Below are positions 34,954-43,319 of a stretch of 64,000 bases of DNA, piece after piece. Each line of letters starts with the position of its first letter. The stretch's first letter is position 1. The DNA is taken from assembly GCA_030432255.1 (NCBI GenBank), contig JAUIHS010000006.1, positions 1-64,000 on the forward strand. Direction: 5' to 3'. A program made the translations under genes and the position numbers. A model generated the notes under the pieces. The model ran no database searches. It was not told the origin of the DNA and saw only the letters and a program-made list of their open reading frames with translations. The stretch comes from Phycisphaerae bacterium. Its GTDB lineage: Bacteria > Planctomycetota > Phycisphaerae > Phycisphaerales > UBA1924.

Positions 34954-36011
34954 ATCCCCTCCACGTGCGTGTAGGTGCCGCCCGACTGCCGCGCGATGCG
35001 GCGCATCAGCGGTTCGGAATCGCGGGTGATGAAGGAGATGCAGTGGATCGGCGTCCTTCGGCCCTCGGCGCGGTTCATGCCGCCGACGGTCGCGGCGATC
35101 TGCTCGGCGACATCCTCGGAGAACTGCCCGTCGGTCATGAAGTAGACGGCGTCGGGCTTCGGCTTCATGGCGAAGGCGAGTTGGAATGCGGGGAGTGGAT
35201 TGGTACCACCGCTGGCACGGATCGCGCGGATCTGTTCGACAGTCGCATACTTGTGACGCCTGTTGGCAGGCAGCCAGCGTGTCCCGGTGAGTGCGAGGGC
35301 ATCCTGGCTGTAGAGGAAGATGGAGAAGTGCGTGTGCTCAAGGAGGCCATTCACGGAGTTGACCAGGGCGCGCTGGAGTGCCTTGATGCGTTCCCCCTGC
35401 ATCGATCCGGATACGTCGACAATGTAAGAGAAGCGCGAACCGCTGGCCTCGACACCGAAGAAGGATGCAGAACTGGTCGCCCCGCTGGACCCGCTCATCT
35501 CGAGGCCGTCGGAGAGTGAGGCCCCGGCGCCGTCTATTGAGAGCGTGACGTCCAGCCCGAGATTCGCCAGCGCCTGGTCAGAGACCGGAGCGTCAAAGTC
35601 ATCCGTTGGGATGGACTCGTCCGGAAGGCTGACGCTGACACTCGCATCATCGGAAATGTCCGCGCCCTGGAGTGACACCAGCTCCTGTTCGCTCATGACG
35701 GCCAACTGGACCGAGCGACCGCTACCGTCCGGCTGAATTCCGCTCCCGCCGTAGCCCAGCATGCCGGCGAGCAGCAGGAGCAGCACGTGCAGGAACAGAG
35801 ACAGCGCGATACCGAAGAGCAACGTCTGGCGGCGCAGAAGGAAGCCGACCACGCCCTGTTGCGGGACATCTTCCTCGGGATCGCCCCCGCTCCCCCTCGC
35901 CTCGGATCCACGCGACTTGCCGTAGATCGCACGCTTCAGCGCATCCGGGTCCGAACTCGGCCCGGACTCCGCCGGATCCACTTCATTTCCAAAAGCGTCA
36001 TAGTCAGGCAT
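34950..36011 (-). CDS. Membrane-anchored von Willebrand factor A (VWA) domain protein, first gene of operon
   Basis: A 353-residue protein. A hydrophilic cytoplasmic N-terminus of about 60 residues precedes one membrane segment (63-87). A low-complexity Ser/Asp linker follows, then a C-terminal VWA domain from about 190. The metal-ion-dependent adhesion site is intact: DVSGS (Asp199, Ser201, Ser203), Thr270 in SGGTNP, and Asp294 in MTDGQ. The domain should lie in the periplasm and bind a protein ligand through Mg2+ or Ca2+. It starts the eight-gene cluster and overlaps the next gene by ATGA. Confidence 0.88.
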   Translation of the reverse strand: MPDYDAFGNEVDPAESGPSSDPDALKRAIYGKSRGSEARGSGGDPEEDVPQQGVVGFLLRRQTLLFGIALSLFLHVLLLLLAGMLGYGGSGIQPDGSGRSVQLAVMSEQELVSLQGADISDDASVSVSLPDESIPTDDFDAPVSDQALANLGLDVTLSIDGAGASLSDGLEMSGSSGATSSASFFGVEASGSRFSYIVDVSGSMQGERIKALQRALVNSVNGLLEHTHFSIFLYSQDALALTGTRWLPANRRHKYATVEQIRAIRASGGTNPLPAFQLAFAMKPKPDAVYFMTDGQFSEDVAEQIAATVGGMNRAEGRRTPIHCISFITRDSEPLMRRIARQSGGTYTHVEGM

Positions 36012-36191
36012 GCTGTTGAATCTTATCGGCTGATCTGGAGCCTGCGGTCACCGAACCTCTTTCGCTGACCGGACTTCCCGTGCTCCCTGCGGGGGAAAGA
36101 CTCCCGCGTCGGGAATCGGTTCCGTCGAACCGCACCGGACTGTCGCAGCCGCGCTCCCTATACGCACTCCGCCGCCCCATGTTGCCTCGCC

Positions 36192-36220
36192 TTGACCAAA
36201 CCCGACTCGGCGTGTCCAAT
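36192..36220 (+). promoter_or_regulatory. Putative sigma-70 promoter of pyrH
   Basis: TTGACC at 36192-36197 (five of six matches), a 17-base spacer, and TCCAAT at 36215-36220 (four of six). Transcription would start near 36227, some 31 bases before the pyrH ATG. Confidence 0.4.
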
Positions 36221-36257
36221 GCCGGTGGATTCACCCACCCCCAAGACGGGCCCGCAC

Positions 36258-37007
36258 ATGTCCCAATCACCCACCGGATACTCCCGCGTCCTCCTCAAAC
36301 TCTCCGGCGAGGCCTTTTGTGCACCCGGGAGTTTTGGCGTCGAGCCGGAAGAACTCAGGGTCATCGCGGCCGAGATCATCTCAGCGGTCAAGACTGGAGC
36401 GCAGGTCGGCGTCGTCGTCGGCGGAGGCAATATCATCCGGGGCGGCCAACTCGCACAGGACAAATTGATCCACCGAGCCACTGCGGACTACATGGGGATG
36501 CTCGGCACCGTCATCAACGGCCTTGCCCTCAAGGAAGCCCTGACGTCCATGGGGCAGGATGCCCGGTGCCTGACCGCGGTGGAGATCCCGGCCGTGGCAG
36601 AGCGTTTCATCCGGCTCCGTGCGCTGCGTCATTTTGAGAAGGGCCGCGTCGTGATCCTGGCGGGCGGAACCGGGAACCCCTTCTTCACCACCGATTCGTG
36701 CGCTGCGCTGCGAGCCACCGAACTCGAGTGTGACATTGTGCTCAAGGCGACCAAGGTCGACGGCGTGTACACAGCGGATCCCAACATCGATCCCTCCGCA
36801 ACGCGCTACGACCACATCACGTATGCAGAGGCGCTTGAGAAGCGACTGCAGGTCATGGACGCCACCGCGCTGGCGATGTGCCAGGACAACAACATCCCGA
36901 TCCTGGTCTTCAAGTTCAAGGAATCGGGCAACATCCGCCGGGTCGTCGAAGGTGAACCCATCGGGACCCGTATTGATGGTGTTCCCTCCGCTGCGTCACA
37001 GGCCTGA
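36258..37007 (+). CDS. pyrH: UMP kinase
   Basis: Phosphorylates UMP to UDP in pyrimidine nucleotide synthesis; bacterial amino-acid-kinase fold, usually a GTP-activated, UTP-inhibited hexamer. The 249-residue protein has YSRVLLKLSGEAFC, VVVGGGNIIRGGQLA, ATADYMGMLGTVINGLAL, GGTGNPFFTTDSCAALRA and LKATKVDGVYTADP, all hallmark PyrH segments. The start at 36258 agrees with family length; a frame from 36192 would overlap the promoter. The 3' end overlaps the convergent kinase gene by 12 bases. Confidence 0.96.
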   Translation: MSQSPTGYSRVLLKLSGEAFCAPGSFGVEPEELRVIAAEIISAVKTGAQVGVVVGGGNIIRGGQLAQDKLIHRATADYMGMLGTVINGLALKEALTSMGQDARCLTAVEIPAVAERFIRLRALRHFEKGRVVILAGGTGNPFFTTDSCAALRATELECDIVLKATKVDGVYTADPNIDPSATRYDHITYAEALEKRLQVMDATALAMCQDNNIPILVFKFKESGNIRRVVEGEPIGTRIDGVPSAASQA

Positions 37008-39740
37008 CACCGGCTCTTCCGCCAGTTCAGCCTGCAGGTCGGAGAGCGCCTTGGTCACCGCCCCTTCGAAGCGGGAACCGGCGGCGAGTCCCGCCGCCTC
37101 TTCGAGTGATGCCAACGCCGCCTGAGTGTCACCGAGTTGTTTCTGCGTACTCCCGAGCAGTGCGAGGTAGAAGCCGATCTTCCAGCGGTCGTCGCCTTCA
37201 TAGACTGTGCGTGCCTCATCGACGACACGTTGGAATATCGGGGCGGCTTCCTCGTACCGGTGGAATTCGTGCAATGCCCTCGCATAGGAGCCGCGGGTCT
37301 CCATGCGTTCTCGCCGATCCTCGGGCAGGTGTTCGTCGAGGAGTGCCGACGCAGTCTGCAGGTGCGCCAGCGCATCGTCCAGGTTCTCGCCCAGCTTTCG
37401 ATACAGCGCGGCCAGCCGCTTGTGGATGTCGACCAGGGTCGCGTAATCCCGGGTCGAACGCGCTTCTTCGTACTCCAGCGCCTCGTTGAGGTAGGGCAGC
37501 GCCAGTGCGAACTCGCCCTGACTGGTCCGCGCCGCACCCAACTGCTTCAGGGTCAGCACGGTATCGGGGTGCGGCGAACCCAGTTTCTCGCGCCGACCTG
37601 CGAGCGCCGCCTGCAGGTGCGTCACACCCTCTTCGCGCGTCTCTGCCCGGGTACTGAGCATCACGCCCAGCAGGTGCCGGGTATGAAGCGTCTCCGGATT
37701 GTTGTCACTGAGGAGGTCCGCCCGACTGTCGAGCGTCTCGCGGCACAGTTCGACGGCTGCATCGAAGTCGCCTCGCTGGAAGTGCATGTATGCGAGGTTG
37801 TGCTGAGTTGAAAGCAATGCCTCCCGCGCGAGCCTGACCTCTTCCGAGAGGGCACGTTTCTCTGACTCGGCAGCAGTTTCGAGACGTCGTTCGAGAGCAG
37901 CCAGCAGTTTCCTGCGCTCATCGATGATGATTGTTGCCTCCGCAAGGGCCTCCTCGGTCCGTCCCTGCAACTGCATCACGAGTGCCAGTTCGTGCCTCGT
38001 TGTCAGGACATCAGCGGGCGCCGACTTCTCAAGGCCAATGCGTCGCTTGGTGTCGAGAGCCTGCGTCAGTTCAGTTTCAGCTTCGTCCAGGCGGCCGAGT
38101 TCGCGGTACGCCGTGGCGAGTTCATGCACCGTGACCAGCGTCTGATGTGCTTCGGGACCGTACGCCTCCAGCGCGTACCGCTTGGCCTGCTCCAGTTGAA
38201 GCGCTGCACGTTGATAATCCGCGACTTCACGGAACGTCCGGCCGAGGAACTGGCGCAGGTCGCCTTCCACGCGGGGGCCGTATCGGTCTCCCGAGAGCCG
38301 GGCATCGGCCCTGTCGAGAAGTTCGGGCACGGTGTAACTCCGGATCTCCATCGCGCTCAGTTCGGGCATCGCGAAGAGGTCGTAGAGGAAATCCACCTGC
38401 TCGAGCACGGCATCACGCTCCCGCTCGAATCGCTCCGCGTTGCGGGATGCATCGATCCCGAACTTCAGCGCCACCATGAAACCGATCACCAACGTCACGA
38501 AAACTGCCGCAACCCCTACCACCACCGCCCGGTTGCGGCTCGCGTACTTCTGGAACTGGTACCAGCGTGAGGGCGGACGCGCCGCGATCGGCTCATCGCT
38601 CAGGTAGTGCTGCAGATCCGCGGCCAGTTCCGCCGCTGACTGGTAGCGGCGTGTCTTGTCCTTCTCCAGCGCCTTGAGCGCGATCGTCTCAAGATCGCCT
38701 CGATAGGAACGATCAAACTGGCTCAGCGCCGTCGGCTCATCCTCACGGATCACCCGCACCGCCTCGTGAATCATGCGGTTGCGCAACTCGTACGGCAGGC
38801 GCCCCGCAAGCAGTTCGTACATCAGGACGCCCAGCGCATACACATCTGAGCGGGCATCGATCAACGCTGGATTCCCCGCGGCCTGCTCCGGACTCATATA
38901 TGACACGGTCCCGATCAACTGACCAATGTTCGTCTGCAGAGTCGTTGACTGGATGTCGTGGCCCGTCGACCGCGCCACACCGAAGTCCAGGATCTTCGGC
39001 TGCCCTACCCCAGCGGACGACAGATCATGCGAGGTGGTCGAAACCAGTGTTGTCGCCTCGGACGGCTGCGTCACCAGGATGTTGCTCGGCTTCAGGTCGC
39101 GGTGGACCACGCCCTTCTGATGTGCATGGTGCACCGCATCACACACACGGATCAGCAGTTCCATGCGCTGGCGCCGCGTCAGGTCATTGGCGTCCGCGTA
39201 GTCCAGCAGCGGCATGCCATCCACGTACTCCATCGCAAAGTACGGCTGACGGGCGCGCCCCTGATCGTACGTTCCCGCATCAAAAATCTGAGCGATGCCC
39301 GGGTGCTGCAGGCGACCCAGAACCTGCACTTCCTGCTCGAAGCGCCGCACCATCGCCGGGGACGTCATCCCCTGCTTCATCACCTTCAAGGCAACAGTTC
39401 GTCGCGGCGAGTCCTGCTGCGCCAGGTACACCGCGCCCATGCCACCGGTCGCGAGGAGTTGGGTCACCTCATACCGACCCACCCGGCGCCCGACGAGCGG
39501 ATCGGTACTCTCACCCCCGTCTGCGAGTTCATCGATGTCCAGTCCGATCGCTGAACCCAGCGCCGGCCGGTCGAGGAACCCCTCGGAAGTGGCATCCTCC
39601 GTCAGGAGGGACTCCACCTCCGCCAGGACTTCCGGGTCATCCGAGCAGGACTCCCGAAGAAACTCGCCGCGTTGCTCAGGCGGCAGTTCGCAGACTTCAA
39701 CGAAAAGATCGGTCGCGCGCTGATGCTGCTCAGGCGTCAT
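36996..39740 (-). CDS. Membrane Ser/Thr protein kinase with periplasmic TPR domain
   Basis: A 914-residue Hanks-type kinase. The first 85 residues are a small helical domain. The kinase domain follows, with glycine loop LLATGGMGAVYLA (95-107), catalytic Lys119 (VALKVMK), HRDLKPSN (213-220) and DFG (252-254). A membrane segment (AVVVGVAAVFVTLVIGFMVA) lies around residue 410. About 480 residues of TPR repeats follow (e.g. YRELGRLDEAETELTQALDT), presumably sensing in the periplasm. The ATG at 39740 overlaps the ECF sigma gene end by 11 bases. Sigma-plus-kinase pairs of this type are characteristic of planctomycetes. Confidence 0.93.
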   Translation of the reverse strand: MTPEQHQRATDLFVEVCELPPEQRGEFLRESCSDDPEVLAEVESLLTEDATSEGFLDRPALGSAIGLDIDELADGGESTDPLVGRRVGRYEVTQLLATGGMGAVYLAQQDSPRRTVALKVMKQGMTSPAMVRRFEQEVQVLGRLQHPGIAQIFDAGTYDQGRARQPYFAMEYVDGMPLLDYADANDLTRRQRMELLIRVCDAVHHAHQKGVVHRDLKPSNILVTQPSEATTLVSTTSHDLSSAGVGQPKILDFGVARSTGHDIQSTTLQTNIGQLIGTVSYMSPEQAAGNPALIDARSDVYALGVLMYELLAGRLPYELRNRMIHEAVRVIREDEPTALSQFDRSYRGDLETIALKALEKDKTRRYQSAAELAADLQHYLSDEPIAARPPSRWYQFQKYASRNRAVVVGVAAVFVTLVIGFMVALKFGIDASRNAERFERERDAVLEQVDFLYDLFAMPELSAMEIRSYTVPELLDRADARLSGDRYGPRVEGDLRQFLGRTFREVADYQRAALQLEQAKRYALEAYGPEAHQTLVTVHELATAYRELGRLDEAETELTQALDTKRRIGLEKSAPADVLTTRHELALVMQLQGRTEEALAEATIIIDERRKLLAALERRLETAAESEKRALSEEVRLAREALLSTQHNLAYMHFQRGDFDAAVELCRETLDSRADLLSDNNPETLHTRHLLGVMLSTRAETREEGVTHLQAALAGRREKLGSPHPDTVLTLKQLGAARTSQGEFALALPYLNEALEYEEARSTRDYATLVDIHKRLAALYRKLGENLDDALAHLQTASALLDEHLPEDRRERMETRGSYARALHEFHRYEEAAPIFQRVVDEARTVYEGDDRWKIGFYLALLGSTQKQLGDTQAALASLEEAAGLAAGSRFEGAVTKALSDLQAELAEEPVSGL

Positions 39741-40308
39741 CGGCCTCACCTCGCCCGAGTTCGCGCTTCAGCCACGCCCGCGCCACGCGCCAGTCGCCCT
39801 TCACGGTTCTGGGCGATACCGCGAGAATTTCGGCCACTTCCTCGACCGTCAGGCCTGAGAAGAAGCGCAGTTCGACAATCCGGCATTGGCGTTCGCTCAG
39901 GTCGGCCAGCTTGTGCAGGGCATCGTCAATCGCGAGCAGATCGAGTTCGGGATCCTCGCCGCCGGCGAGTTCCTCGTTGAGTGTCATTCGAAGTCGCTTG
40001 CCGCCGCGTTTCAGGGCATGGCGGGCCCGCGCATGGTCGACGAGGATCCTGCGAATCGCCTGGGCGGCGATCCCGAAAAAGTGCGAGCGGTTCTGCCACG
40101 TGACGCTCGTCTGGTCCACCATCTTGAGGTAGGCCTCATGCACGAGAGCCGTTGGCTGCAGCGTGTGGTCGGCGCGCTCATGGCGCAGGTAGCCTGCGGC
40201 GAGTGCACGCAGCTCGTCGTAGACGAGTGGCAGCAGGCGATTGGCGGCATCAGATGCGCCGCCGCTGAGATCCTGGAGAATCTGCGTCACTTCACGGGGA
40301 TCACCCAT
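39730..40308 (-). CDS. ECF sigma factor of the planctomycete TIGR02999-type subfamily
   Basis: A 192-residue sigma factor. MGDPREVTQILQDLSGGASD, YDELRALAAGYLRHERADHT, LQPTALVHEAYLKMVDQ and RSHFFGIAAQAIRRILVDHA are hallmark strings of the ECF subfamily common in planctomycetes and acidobacteria. Region 4 is RQCRIVELRFFSGLTVEEVA then ILAVSPRTVKGDWRVARAWL. The ATG at 40308 follows AAGGGTT. No anti-sigma factor is adjacent; the overlapping Ser/Thr kinase gene is the likely controller, possibly by phosphorylation. The longer upstream frame is not coding in character. Confidence 0.92.
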   Translation of the reverse strand: MGDPREVTQILQDLSGGASDAANRLLPLVYDELRALAAGYLRHERADHTLQPTALVHEAYLKMVDQTSVTWQNRSHFFGIAAQAIRRILVDHARARHALKRGGKRLRMTLNEELAGGEDPELDLLAIDDALHKLADLSERQCRIVELRFFSGLTVEEVAEILAVSPRTVKGDWRVARAWLKRELGRGEADDA

Positions 40309-40676
40309 CAGAACCCTTCCACCATCGATTGCTGCGGAGGCCACGAACACATCCCCGTGACGGGGTGTGTCCGGGGTCAATATACCGCAGCCGTCTCCGA
40401 ACAACCGGCGAAATCGCCGCTGATCCATTGCCCCGAGGGATTCCGCTTCTCGCGTATCAACGTGGAACAGACTGCTGGGGAGGGGGATCCTCGCCAGATC
40501 TGCACCCGTTTTCACCGCTGGAGGCCCACCTTTTTGTAGGCCGCCCCCACGAATCGGTTTATCCTGAATGCCGGAGGACTGGTGGTCCCGCTTTCGGTCG
40601 ATGTTCCAGGTATCGCCCGGGACCCCCGGTGAACACTGGCGGTTCGCCCGCCAGTTGTGTCGAGCGAGGAGATGAC
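40309..40676. other. 368-base divergent gap with a hairpin and AT-rich boxes
   Basis: The gap lies between the ECF sigma start (minus) and the dockerin-tailed gene (plus). A 9-bp hairpin at 40347-40370 (ACACATCCC/GGGGTGTGT, one U-G pair) is favoured on the plus strand. TATATT (minus, 40379-40384) could be a -10 for the sigma gene, and TATCCT near 40560 a -10 for the plus gene. No convincing -35 boxes. No coding frame was accepted. Confidence 0.35.
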
Positions 40677-42491
40677 ATGCCCATTCGTCAGAGACCCATA
40701 ACCCGACTCGGGAGCAGGCTGATCGCAGCTGTTCTGCTCCTGCTGACATGCAACGCCGCGACACTCGCGGTGGGCGGCACGGCGCCGCCGACGGAGTGCG
40801 GCAAGACGCTGGTCTTCGCCCGTTCGCTCCCCGGCTCACCGGTGCCCGGCGCCACGAGCGTGGCCTTCGGCGCCGTGGTCTTCTTTGAACTCACCGGCGA
40901 CTGCATTCCAGGCCCTTACTCCCTCTCGGCCACACTCGAGATCGACTGCGGCCCGCTGGGCGTGTTGTCCAACACGATCAACACCAACATCGGCGAGGGC
41001 TTCACGTCGCTTCCTTTCGTCTTCGACATCCCCCCCACCGCTCCCACCACCTGCACGATCCAGGGTGAAGCGACGGTGACTTTTCTCGACGGTACGGCAA
41101 CCCGCGCGTTGCTGGCCCCCGCCGACTACTGCTTTGCTCGCGAGAATCCGCTTCTTCCCGGTCAGCCTCTGCTCCAGATTGAGCGACTCACCTCTTCTGC
41201 GGCGTTCGCACACCCGGGCGATCAGGTCGATCATGTCATCCGGATCATCAACAACGGCAACCAGGACTTCGAGGGGACGTTCACGGCGGTCAGTTCGCAG
41301 CGCGGCCGCCTCCCGGTTTCCGTCGCCGCTTTCGAAGGCAACTTTGTCGGACCCTTCGCGAATTCGGGTCCGATCTCCGGTGAGAATTTCCCGATTGCAC
41401 TCCCGCAGCATCTTGGCGTCGATGGGTGCGTGATCCTCAGCCCGAACCCGCATTCGTCGCAGATGCCCGCCCTGATCGAAAATCTCCTCATCCCGCCGGG
41501 GCAGTCGGTCCTCTTCGACATCAGTTCCCGCTCATGGCCGCTGACCGCCCGCGGCAACATGTCCGAGATCGATATCAGCGTTGACGGCATGATGGGCCCG
41601 CTACCGGTCGTCGGGTGTGCCGGCTTCATTGCGGGCGCTGACACGCAGATCCCACCCACCTACGACTGTGTTGACTCAGGAGCGGCGGCGCTGATCAGTC
41701 CCCTGCCCACGGACGCCCTGCTCATCACGGTGGAGCCCACATCCGGCACTCCAGTCGACTCGGTCCTCGATCTGGTCAACGTCCAGATCAATCGGTTCGG
41801 TGATCCACCCATCTCAATATCCGAAGCCCGGAACTCGACGGCCCTCACCGCCAATCACGGGCGGATTCGCAGCCAGATCCAGCGAGCCAGTGCATTCCCG
41901 TTGTTCCTGGATACGGACACGTTCGAACTGGTGCTCGAATACCAGTTGCGCACTCCCGGCTTCCCGCCGAACTTTCCTGCCATCATCAGCCTCGAGACTG
42001 TGCCCAATGCGCCCAGCGGCTTCGAGACGCGCTTCCCGTACGCCATCGGACGCGTCGACCTTGCAACGGACGGTAGCCGTGGGATGACCGGCACGATGGA
42101 GTTCATCTACCAACTCAGCCTCAACGCGCTGACCGTCGACAAAACCTACCTGCCCGTGGACATCCTCGATCTCCAGATGTCGATCACACCGACCGGATTC
42201 ACAGCGCGCGCGCTGGCGACCGCGTCAGGGGCTCGCGGCAGTTCATCGATGGTCATGGAAATTGAGGCGAGGGGCGATGCCCGCGCCGCCGGAGGTGGCG
42301 GGCTCGGACATCACACATGCCCGGGCGATGTCAGCGGCGACGGGCACGTTGACTTCGTTGACCTCAACGAGGTGCTCGCCAACTGGGGCGCGACGGTCCC
42401 GCCGAAGACCAATGGCGATGCGGACGGTGACACGGATGTCGACTTCGACGACCTCAACATCGTTCTGAACTACTGGGGAACCAGCTGCTGA
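40677..42491 (+). CDS. Secreted beta-rich protein with dockerin-like C-terminus
   Basis: A 604-residue exported protein. A signal peptide (SRLIAAVLLLLTCNAATLAV) is followed by about 530 residues of beta-sandwich-like sequence with many Cys. A segment around FAHPGDQVDHVIRIINNGNQ resembles CARDB/DUF11-type repeat domains. The C-terminus has two calcium loops, DVSGDGHVDFVDLNEVLANW and DADGDTDVDFDDLNIVLNYW, the dockerin-like ending also seen at 24196-25089. The start at 40677 follows GAGGAG. Function is unknown; cell-surface location is likely. Confidence 0.8.
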   Translation: MPIRQRPITRLGSRLIAAVLLLLTCNAATLAVGGTAPPTECGKTLVFARSLPGSPVPGATSVAFGAVVFFELTGDCIPGPYSLSATLEIDCGPLGVLSNTINTNIGEGFTSLPFVFDIPPTAPTTCTIQGEATVTFLDGTATRALLAPADYCFARENPLLPGQPLLQIERLTSSAAFAHPGDQVDHVIRIINNGNQDFEGTFTAVSSQRGRLPVSVAAFEGNFVGPFANSGPISGENFPIALPQHLGVDGCVILSPNPHSSQMPALIENLLIPPGQSVLFDISSRSWPLTARGNMSEIDISVDGMMGPLPVVGCAGFIAGADTQIPPTYDCVDSGAAALISPLPTDALLITVEPTSGTPVDSVLDLVNVQINRFGDPPISISEARNSTALTANHGRIRSQIQRASAFPLFLDTDTFELVLEYQLRTPGFPPNFPAIISLETVPNAPSGFETRFPYAIGRVDLATDGSRGMTGTMEFIYQLSLNALTVDKTYLPVDILDLQMSITPTGFTARALATASGARGSSSMVMEIEARGDARAAGGGGLGHHTCPGDVSGDGHVDFVDLNEVLANWGATVPPKTNGDADGDTDVDFDDLNIVLNYWGTSC

Positions 42492-42494
42492 GCG

Positions 42495-43058
42495 TCATTT
42501 GCCCTCTGCAGCCGCATCAGGTTCACGCGCGACGGCATCCAGCGGAACTGCCGTGCCATCCTTGATCGCGCTCAGGCAGAAGCTCGTGCGAACGCGCCCG
42601 ATGTTTGAGATTGCGCTCAGGCGATGGACGACGAACTGTTCGTACTGTTCCATGTCCGTCACCAGGACCCGGAGGATGAAGTCCTCCTCGCCCGCGGTGT
42701 GCCACGCCGACTGAACCTCATCGAACTCTGCGACGGCAGACTTGAAAGCCTCCAGTCGCCGCTCTCCGTGCTCGCGGAGCGTGACGTGAATGATCGCACA
42801 GATGGTCTTGTCCAGTTCAGCCGGATCGAGCAGCGCCACGTAGCCGCGAATGATCCCCGCCGACTCAAGCTTCTTGACCCGTTCCAGGGTACTCGGCGGA
42901 CTGATTCCGACCCGCTTGGCCAGGGTCGCATTCGTGATCTTGCAGTCGGTCTGGAGCTGCTTGAGGATCGCCATATCGATGGCATCGAAGCGGACACGCG
43001 GCCGCCCTGTCCCATTCTGAGACGATCGCGAGTCTGACTTTGCCGCCATCCGTGCCAT
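42495..43058 (-). CDS. Lrp/AsnC-family transcriptional regulator
   Basis: A 187-residue regulator. The N-terminal winged helix reads FDAIDMAILKQLQTDCKITN, LAKRVGISPPSTLERVKKLE, AGIIRGYVALLDP. The C-terminal RAM ligand-binding domain contains TICAIIHVTL, VQSAWHTAGEEDFILRVLVT and SNIGRVRTSFCLSAIK. Such proteins sense amino acids and often control genes beside them. It is divergent from HPPD, with an Lrp-like 15-base box in the shared intergenic region, so control of tyrosine catabolism is a reasonable inference. The ATG at 43058 is used; a second Met lies three codons on. Confidence 0.92.
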   Translation of the reverse strand: MARMAAKSDSRSSQNGTGRPRVRFDAIDMAILKQLQTDCKITNATLAKRVGISPPSTLERVKKLESAGIIRGYVALLDPAELDKTICAIIHVTLREHGERRLEAFKSAVAEFDEVQSAWHTAGEEDFILRVLVTDMEQYEQFVVHRLSAISNIGRVRTSFCLSAIKDGTAVPLDAVAREPDAAAEGK

Positions 43059-43156
43059 GCGAACCCCATTATTCCTGAAGAGAACCGACGCCCGTCTCCA
43101 CTCCTGGCAAGGCGACGGAAGATAACCGCATCCTCCTCGATCCGGGTCGCGACCGC

Positions 43157-43171
43157 AAGAATATTATTCGA
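43157..43171. promoter_or_regulatory. Lrp-like operator between lrp-type gene and hppD
   Basis: AAGAATATTATTCGA matches 13 of 15 positions of the E. coli Lrp consensus YAGHAWATTWTDCTR and contains the palindrome GAATA-T-TATTC. It is AT-rich in GC-rich surroundings and lies 28 bases upstream of the hppD -35 box, in the gap shared with the Lrp-type regulator gene. Confidence 0.5.
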
Positions 43172-43199
43172 TGAATCGGCCGTATGGCGGAAGATTCCG

Positions 43200-43228
43200 T
43201 TGCCAAACAGGCACGAAGCCATGATAAT
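43200..43228 (+). promoter_or_regulatory. Sigma-70 promoter of hppD
   Basis: TTGCCA (43200-43205, five of six matches), a 17-base spacer and GATAAT (43223-43228, five of six). This is the best sigma-70 promoter noted in the window. Transcription would begin near 43235, leaving an 85-base leader before the ATG at 43320. Confidence 0.6.
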
Positions 43229-43319
43229 GTAGGCGTGGACCGGTTGCCGACCGCCTTGAGACGGCCCCGTGACCACCTTACCAGACATCAAATCACTCCT
43301 TTTCTCTGGAGGCCAAGCG

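Noticed and set aside
38900..40132. 410-codon open frame antisense to kinase and sigma genes
   Set aside because: Ser/Pro/Arg-rich shadow across two genes with clear motifs on the other strand.
40309..40839. Long upstream extension of the ECF sigma frame
   Set aside because: Not protein-like and antisense to another leader; the ATG at 40308 starts exactly at the family N-terminus.
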